Source of the DNA: Anthoceros angustus
Taxonomy: Eukaryota > Streptophyta > Anthocerotopsida > Anthocerotales > Anthocerotaceae
Length of the DNA: 64,000 nucleotides
Assembly: GCA_010909165.1 (NCBI GenBank)
Contig: VJWM01000107.1
Coordinates: forward strand, 434,001-498,000
Reading direction: 5' to 3'
Part shown: in pieces, positions 58,201-64,000 of the stretch
How the letters are laid out: every line of letters begins with the position of its first letter
How positions within the stretch are numbered: the stretch's first letter is position 1
The notes under the pieces: model-generated
What the model saw: only the letters and a program-made list of their open reading frames with translations
Told to the model about the DNA's origin: nothing
Database searches by the model: none
Position numbers and translations under genes: made by a program

Positions 58201-58546
58201 TCAAGTAATCAGCGGAGTCTCCTCCCACCACCAATGCAGACGAAACTTGTTGGGCTGTGGACATCTCGGGCTCCTGTACTAGCTCCAAGTCCGACAGGGG
58301 GAGGCTTGAGGTAGCTGACCTAAAGTCTTGGAGCAGGTCTGAATAGAAGGACCATTCACTGTCGCTTGCATCCTCCAGTCTGTCTGGATGAACATCCCCT
58401 GCCGCAATGGCAGGCAGAGCTGGACGGGGGGCAACTAGGCGGAGTATGAGAGTTTTGAGAGTACAGAGCTCGGGACCGTAGACTGTGGACAGCACCGTGG
58501 GTGGCCTGGCACGCTTAGCGCGACCACGGCTCCGGGCGGAAGGCAT
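52265..58546 (-). CDS. TERT: Telomerase reverse transcriptase catalytic subunit
   Basis: About eleven exons. Clean ones are 58546-58112, 57902-57825, 57745-57626, 57475-56741, 56523-56127, the large one ending at 53830, 53748-53030, 52903-52631 and 52541-52265. Two middle exons near 56080-55670 have uncertain edges. TEN domain: RQRDRPDHVLCAGYRK, then GLECVFRNTTVDIL and LPGNCFLQVTGPAIYAV. TRBD: CRYALLLDRHCPLPR and SRRVIPAQLLGCNKSRRALR. RT motifs: 1/2 KIRFLPKENGVRPILNLG, A FGICDVAKAFDTI, B' GIPQGSVVSSLLCCLFYG, C RLIDDSLFIST, and E WCGLLVNCYTLEIQADYTRY. The three catalytic Asp are present. The C-terminal domain ends with WLGWTAFRKVLLRKQ. It should be a functional telomerase that adds telomere repeats in the nucleus. 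Confidence 0.95.
55140..55373 (-). repeat. Imperfect internal repeat in the TERT linker
   Basis: Two segments of the large TERT exon, near 55140-55213 and 55267-55373, both encode STDIEDxDLREeEVTxAQQ and NNPTS/HNPTS phrases. They lie in the poorly conserved stretch before the VIPAQLLG block, so they lengthen a linker rather than a catalytic part. Confidence 0.75.
56554..56729. repeat. 88-bp tandem duplication in a TERT intron
   Basis: CAGACAACAATGCATTGACC starts at 56554 and 56642. The copies stay nearly identical through ATCAATATGTTG. Both lie between exon 4 (ending 56741) and exon 5 (starting 56523). Confidence 0.9.
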
Positions 58547-60190
58547 TGTCTGAACTGATCACTCTACTGCGACGCTCACCTCCAGACTCATCTCAGCTCA
58601 TCGCTCATCGGCTTTTACGCGCGGGGGAGTGGCTACACTAGTCACCAGTCGGTGTTGCACCATGTCTTCCTCCAACGGAAAGGCCTGTGACATCCATACG
58701 ACAGTTACGGTTCCTGGGCTTATTTCAGTTATGACCAGTTTTTCAATTTTCTATTTTTAGATTCTCCGTGAAGAACATCGTAGTTAAGCGACTCCGGCAC
58801 TACGTTCAGATGGGGTGCTTGGCATTTAAACTCTACACGTTTTCTTCCAATCCTCCCCACAAATGAAGAATAATTGCATAGGCAGTATAAATTTGAGAAA
58901 GAAAACCATACGGTACAGGATTAAGAATGATGCTTAATATTGAAAGAAGGTTTCACCCTTTGAGTCTCGCTAAGGAGACCAGCACATCCAAGCGTGCTGT
59001 TGCTATATCAATCTCATATGCTAGTCCAACCTATGGATTTTATGTCCATAGTCTCTTTGCTTATTGATAATGTTGTGGCATTCCTATTGCGTGAGCTAGT
59101 AATTTTCTTGGGTTATTGATGTGTATCCATTTCTCAAGTTGTGTAACCCCGAGAAAAGACCGAATCTCACATTACATATCATGAAGTTAGAAATTGTCTT
59201 TCAGAGACTTTATCCTGGACATGTCCCATGCAGGTCCACTACTGAGAAAAAGCAGACCAAAATAACTTTTCAAAAACAAGCAACAAGTCTAGTCATCACG
59301 GTAATTAATACGATTAAAATGTTACAAAATCTAACATGGATGTATATATCACTGAAAATAATATAGTATATTTGTCACCGATGGTGAATTGAAAGAGTCT
59401 TATCCTCTATACGTCACAAAACGAGCAAGTAAGTGGCATTCACACCCATCTATTGAAATTGGAACACCAAAAGAAACAATACAAGTTCCTCCATATCATG
59501 TAAATTTTTAAAATTTGGACCACTTCTTGATTTGTGCGTGCCATCTCCATGAATCTTCTTTGTATTGTTTCAATTTTATTAGATATCCTTAAAATCGATA
59601 AGAGCTCTTTGGTTTTTTTAGGAGTTAAGGATGGCATAAAGATAGCTGCAATGTTCACAACAGTCTCATACAATGTAGCCTTGTAATATAGCCTAACATT
59701 ACCACTGGAAGGATTTGTGACATGTATTTGCTTGATCCTTCGAGTATATGTACCTATGCGGAAGATTATACTTTAATAGAGACCCGCTGCTCCAACCATT
59801 CGCTCTCGTTTTCATATCGGTAAACATATAATGTTAATAATTCAGCAACACCGCCTACAAAGTGTTACAAAGGGAATCAAAGACTCTTAGAAAGTAGCAA
59901 CACGCATCTAGGCAACATGTGACACAAAAGCATCCAGATTCACAAGCTCGCAGCAAACCAGGACTGCCAGCATTATATGACTGCTTTTTGCAATAATTTA
60001 AGATAATTAAAAAGAATAATTGACACTATAAGGGCATCGGAAACGTGGGAGCCACATGTGACAAATGGGGAGATTGATTCGTGGTCTCCTCTTGAACATA
60101 ATATAGTAGGGAGCCGGCGGCTTATTTATGTGCACAAGTTTCGACACTTTCCACAATTGAAAACAACGGCAGCCGTCCGTAGGCAGGGTC
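58547..60190. other. Intergenic, TERT promoter side
   Basis: The first 100-200 bp must hold the TERT promoter. The rest is AT-rich, and no gene is recognised. A 77-codon minus-strand frame at 59440-59673 has no known domain. Confidence 0.45.
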
Positions 60191-60194
60191 GGCT

Positions 60195-60420
60195 ACTCTG
60201 TCCAAATGGCCTAGGCCAAATGGACACACATTTATAAGAACGCCGTGATTAAGCATCCTGAGCTTGGATCGGTACTTAGATGGGGTGCCTATAGGGAGTG
60301 GATGCCCTTGGTGCAAGTAGCTTAGGCACACCATGATACAAGTTGTTAAGTACCAAGTCCCATGACGGAAATCCGTCCTTAGTGGACTTAAATAAAATTC
60401 TTCTTCCTCTTCTTCTATCG
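60195..60420 (-). repeat. Dispersed repeat copy (family of the 15.7-kb array)
   Basis: It contains CTGTCCAAATGGCCTAGGCC, AAGCATCCTGAGCTTGGATC, GGTACTTAGATGGGGTGCC and AAGTACCAAGTCCCATGACG, followed by a TTCTTC run. This is the least diverged single copy of the family in the window. It shows the order of parts that is reversed in the 15.7-16.3 kb array. Confidence 0.8.
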
Positions 60421-60829
60421 GTCTATCGGTCTCGGCATTTTCGAACTACTCCCAGTTTCTCACCGTACAGAAACCGGCACTTTTCGGGACTCTCGGTCTC
60501 AGCTGTATTAAAACCCTTTCCACATTATAAATATTTACCCGGGGAAAAATGAGGACCAGGGTCGGGGATCGGCACCGTCAACTTCACTGACCGCGCCTGG
60601 AGGGCATTGCAGGTATGTAGTGCTTGGGCCCGTTCACGTTCACCAGGCAAAAGACAATGTAACTTATAGCTTATCCCCGCTTTGGAGGACTCTATAGACT
60701 TCTCCTTCACCTTCATGTCCTTCGTCCCATACCTGACCAGATTTTCCTCCCACAGGGGAAGGTAGGTGAGTTGTCAAACCGTGCATGACTCTTTCCATCA
60801 AAAACAACGGCACATGGCTCCGGATTAGA

Positions 60830-63800
60830 TTACTGATCACGATTGCTGCGCCGGGATACACTATCTGGGGTTCTAGATCTAGAGCTGGATCCATCGGGTG
60901 TCTGCGAAGCTGCTCTATCAGGAGTTCTCATCATCGAGTGGGGAGGAGGGGGTGGCTTCAGTACTGAATCGGGCATCCTTCGTCCGGTACTGTGCTTGGT
61001 GCACTTAGGCTTGAACCAACCGGGAGCGCCCTGTGCGCCACAGTAGTAAGGGGAGCAGTTGGTGAAAACAGAGTTTGTGCATTGAACGGAGTAGACACTA
61101 CTTATATGAGAGCAATCGCTCACCTGCAGGACAACGGGAGAGTTGCCAAACACCTTGTTGTAGTTCTCCTCACGGTTGACGATCTCAAGCTTCAGAGTCC
61201 TGGCCTCGTCTGTTTGGGTTGCATGCATCGCGCTTAGAAGAAAAATGGTACGATCACCGGGGCCTCTTAAGATCATGGAGAAACAAATTTACCATAAAGC
61301 TTTTGATACTCTGTATCCTTCTTAGCGCAAGTCTTCTGAAGGTCGGCTATTCGCCTTAAATCAGCAGGGTTTGACTCCTTGCTATAAAACCTTTCCTGGA
61401 ACATCGACAAATGGTAACGTCAGTAACAAATCTGATTCACTTGGAGAAAGGTAAAGGAGGAATGATAAGTGGGGAATGTCAGGCTAGTGGATGTATGGTA
61501 GGACCGTCAACTGACCTGTAGCTTCTCGAGTTCGACTTGGACCTTCTGCAGGCTGTCATTCAAGGAAGCCTGCACCCAGCAATTGGCTGGTATCATATCC
61601 ACATGACAACCTCTACATCATGGACCTCGGTATCAAATCGGGGAATTGGGCACCTTGCTGCTCTCAAACTCTTGCTGAATGCTTGCAATCTCTGCATTAT
61701 GCCGATCTTGGCAAGCATCGAACTCTGCTGCTTGTTGTGATTGCAATTCATCAGTCCTCAATCTAAAGTCTCTCTGCAGCTTTGATATCTGCTCTTTCGA
61801 GCTGCGAACGTATTCTCAAATAATTAGAAGGCTGATTTCAGGTGCATAAAGCTTTGCATGACAGAATATCCGGCATAAAGCGTGGGCTCATCATTGAGAA
61901 AGTAGCTCTGCTGATACCGACTTCTCAGCTAGCTCTTGGTTCATGTGCTGAGCAGAAGTGAGTTGCTCCATCAGCAATTTATTCTCAGCATCCATGCGTG
62001 AAACTCTTAGGTCCTGCGGCACATTTCACATGATCATCTCAGTGTGAGGCCCTCTATGTGTCCATTGGGTTGCAAGTAGCCAGCTAATGAGACCACACCT
62101 GCTGAGCCGCTGACTTCTCTAGATCAGCAATTTGAGTTTGGAACTGGTTAACAATCCGCTTGTTCTCCGCTACAATCTGAGAGCAGCAGCACGGCAGGAC
62201 GAAATTATACACAAGGAACTAGAGCACAGTTTTCAAAAGGATGGGTGGGGCATGCGATTAGTCACCGGCTGAGGATTGTACCTTATCTTTCTCTAATGCA
62301 TACCATCTCCTCTGCGTTTGCCGAAGCTCGGCCAGGTCAGTCTCATGTTTTTGGTTGTCCTGCATTTCCTTCATTTCGAACCTGTGCCTCCACTCATTTT
62401 GGAGCTGGGCCATTTCCAGCTCGTGCTTCTCAGCTAGCTCCTGGATCTGCAAGGAGTGTTCGCGACGTTGAAGCTCCAAGTCTCGCCAGGCTTTCTGGGA
62501 AACTTCTGTAACCGCTGCTGACATGGCTTCAGCTGCTGATAAAGCATCAACATGGTCTTTGTTCTCCTCCTCTGATTTCTTAGAGAGCATCTGCACTGAA
62601 GCCAGAAAGACTTAATGAAACCCGAATGCAACATCTTGTTGGCTTCCCGTCTGGAAATAGATTATACGAAGTCACGACCAGCCAGCCTCTTCTCAAATTC
62701 AAAGGAGAACTAGCCTTCTGCACGATCCGCTTTGTACTCTGGTTTCATGAAAACTACCTCCAATTCAAGTTGGTGAGCCAAAACCAAAGCTTTATGTTCC
62801 TCGGCAGCAGCACAAAGAGAGGCCTTTTGCTCAAGTATGATTCTTTCATGCTGTTGGGCCAAACGCTTCATCTCCGCGTGAAGCTCCGCTGTTTCTCTAT
62901 CGAAAAGACACCGCAGGGTATCTTGAAACTTTGCCTTTCGGTCTTCCTGAATAGTCGAAAACAAGGGTCGCATGACGAAAGCAGTGTTAGTACGACCAAA
63001 GACGACGGCCTTACACACCAAGGACAAGACTTCCAGTTTCCTATGGGTCTACCAGCATAACTGCTGCACCATCGTACCTCTTCCATCTTCGACTTCTTGC
63101 GAACCTCAGACAGGTCTGCCTACAAGCACGAACTATTTGCATCAGCACGGCGCACTGTATGGTGATTAGAGTACGTGAGAACAACATTGCAAAACGTGCA
63201 TTATGATCACTACAATAATGAGTAGCACAGATATCTATGATTCTTGCTGATACACTACTGTAGGTATCAACAGCACTTTGCAAGAGCATGCATCCCACCT
63301 CGTACGTTTGGATTGTCAACTCAAGTTTTTTCTCATGCTCCAGCTGCATACCGAGTAACTTCTCCTTCAGTCTGTAACACTCCAACCCATCCTCTGCAAC
63401 ATTTAGGTCTCAGAACTATCCAAAGAGTGACATCGATGGCCAACACTAGCCAGTTTTGTTCAATTTGGTCTTGCTAGCTGCGCGGAGAATAATAGGAGTT
63501 GATGGGCTTTACTCTTTGATCTCAGAGATGAGAGATTCTTCTTGCTTCGAAGACAGCGCAGCAGATTGGACATGTTGATCAAGCTCTACTCTGACGTTCT
63601 CAATGACAGCTGCTTGCTCTAGTGTTTTAGATTCATACTACACACATTAACAGGACACAATTCATAAATCTTCAGCAGGTTGTGGTATCAATGTGCATAA
63701 AAAACCTACTCCTATTTAGGGAATAACCTGAATTTGTAATTCACGAAGACTTTGCTGCAGCAGTTCACACTTTCTTTGCGAGTCCTTCAGTTGTCGTGTA

Positions 63801-64000
63801 AGAGCTGAACACATCTATGGACAAAATGGCAAATCAGACAATGTCAAAGTAGCCGTGGTTGGATCATCTGCAAAGCATGCTGCGCTTACCTGTTTGGATT
63901 CTTGTGCCTGCTTAATTGCCTGCTTCTGCAGAGCTTGAAAATCAATTCCTAGACGGCTTCCTACGCTCTCAAGACTGTCAAGATTTTCTTGGAGCTTACT
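60830..64000 (-). CDS. FAM184-like coiled-coil protein, 3' part, cut by right edge
   Basis: Many short exons run leftward from beyond the window. Most encode heptad-rich coiled coil, for example EQTSELQHRFE-type stretches such as LQRREHSLQIQELAEKHELE (about 62460). Toward the end, ERFYSKESNPADLRRIADLQ (61390-61290) and TLKLEIVNREENYNKVFG (about 61200-61124) match the conserved C-terminal part of FAM184 proteins. The last exon (61030-60830) joins in phase 0 and ends in a Pro- and Ser/Arg-rich tail (KPPPPPHSMMRTPDR; SSSRSRTPDSVSRR). The gene may be active in motile sperm; that is inference from the family's restriction to flagellate lineages. The N-terminus lies beyond 64000. Confidence 0.75.

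Overview
This window looks like nuclear DNA of a spore-bearing land plant. Plant-type families are present: BAHD acyltransferase, L-type lectin receptor kinases, DUF26 secreted proteins, a plastid aspartate/prephenate aminotransferase and a plant-type TERT. A FAM184-type coiled-coil protein, a family linked to cilia in animals, suggests a lineage with swimming sperm. Introns are short (mostly 75-150 bp) and genes are dense, which fits a compact lycophyte (Selaginella-like) or hornwort genome better than a seed plant. The species is not identified.

Layout. Positions 1-14.0 kb hold an old, decayed tandem segmental duplication: unit 1 about 739-6333, unit 2 about 6334-13963. Each unit carries, in order, a BAHD 3' end, an LRR gene, a minus-strand DUF26 gene and a minus-strand plastid LpxB-like gene. 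Decay was complementary. Unit 1 keeps the longer BAHD exons, and unit 2 keeps the intact LRR and LpxB-like genes. From 14.0 to 27.7 kb lie an SWSAP1-like recombination ATPase, a tandem-repeat array, an SMP-30-like beta-propeller protein divergent from a CDIN1 nuclease, a DUF218 membrane protein, and two lectin receptor kinases facing each other tail to tail. The second kinase has a frameshift. From 28 to 39 kb the sequence is AT-rich and repeat-rich, with copia-like and LINE-like fragments, minisatellites, an intronless glutathione peroxidase and a small RING-H2 protein. From 39.4 kb on there are a plastid-targeted membrane protein, an LRR pseudogene, a secreted Cys-rich protein, the SWP73/BAF60 chromatin-remodelling subunit, the plastid aminotransferase, a PAP2 phosphatase, an RS-rich reading frame, a tandem CX2CX11CX2C protein, telomerase reverse transcriptase (52265-58546) and the 3' part of the FAM184-like gene, which runs off the right edge.

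Nothing here forms an operon-like system; most genes are unrelated housekeeping genes. The most interesting items are: the reciprocally decayed duplication with readable deletion junctions; the BAHD gene whose catalytic His reads as Gln; a complete six-exon SWSAP1-like gene that can be spliced from the sequence; a dispersed repeat family that has expanded into a local array; and an undescribed protein with two identically spaced Cys4 motifs fused to an RG/RS-rich tail.
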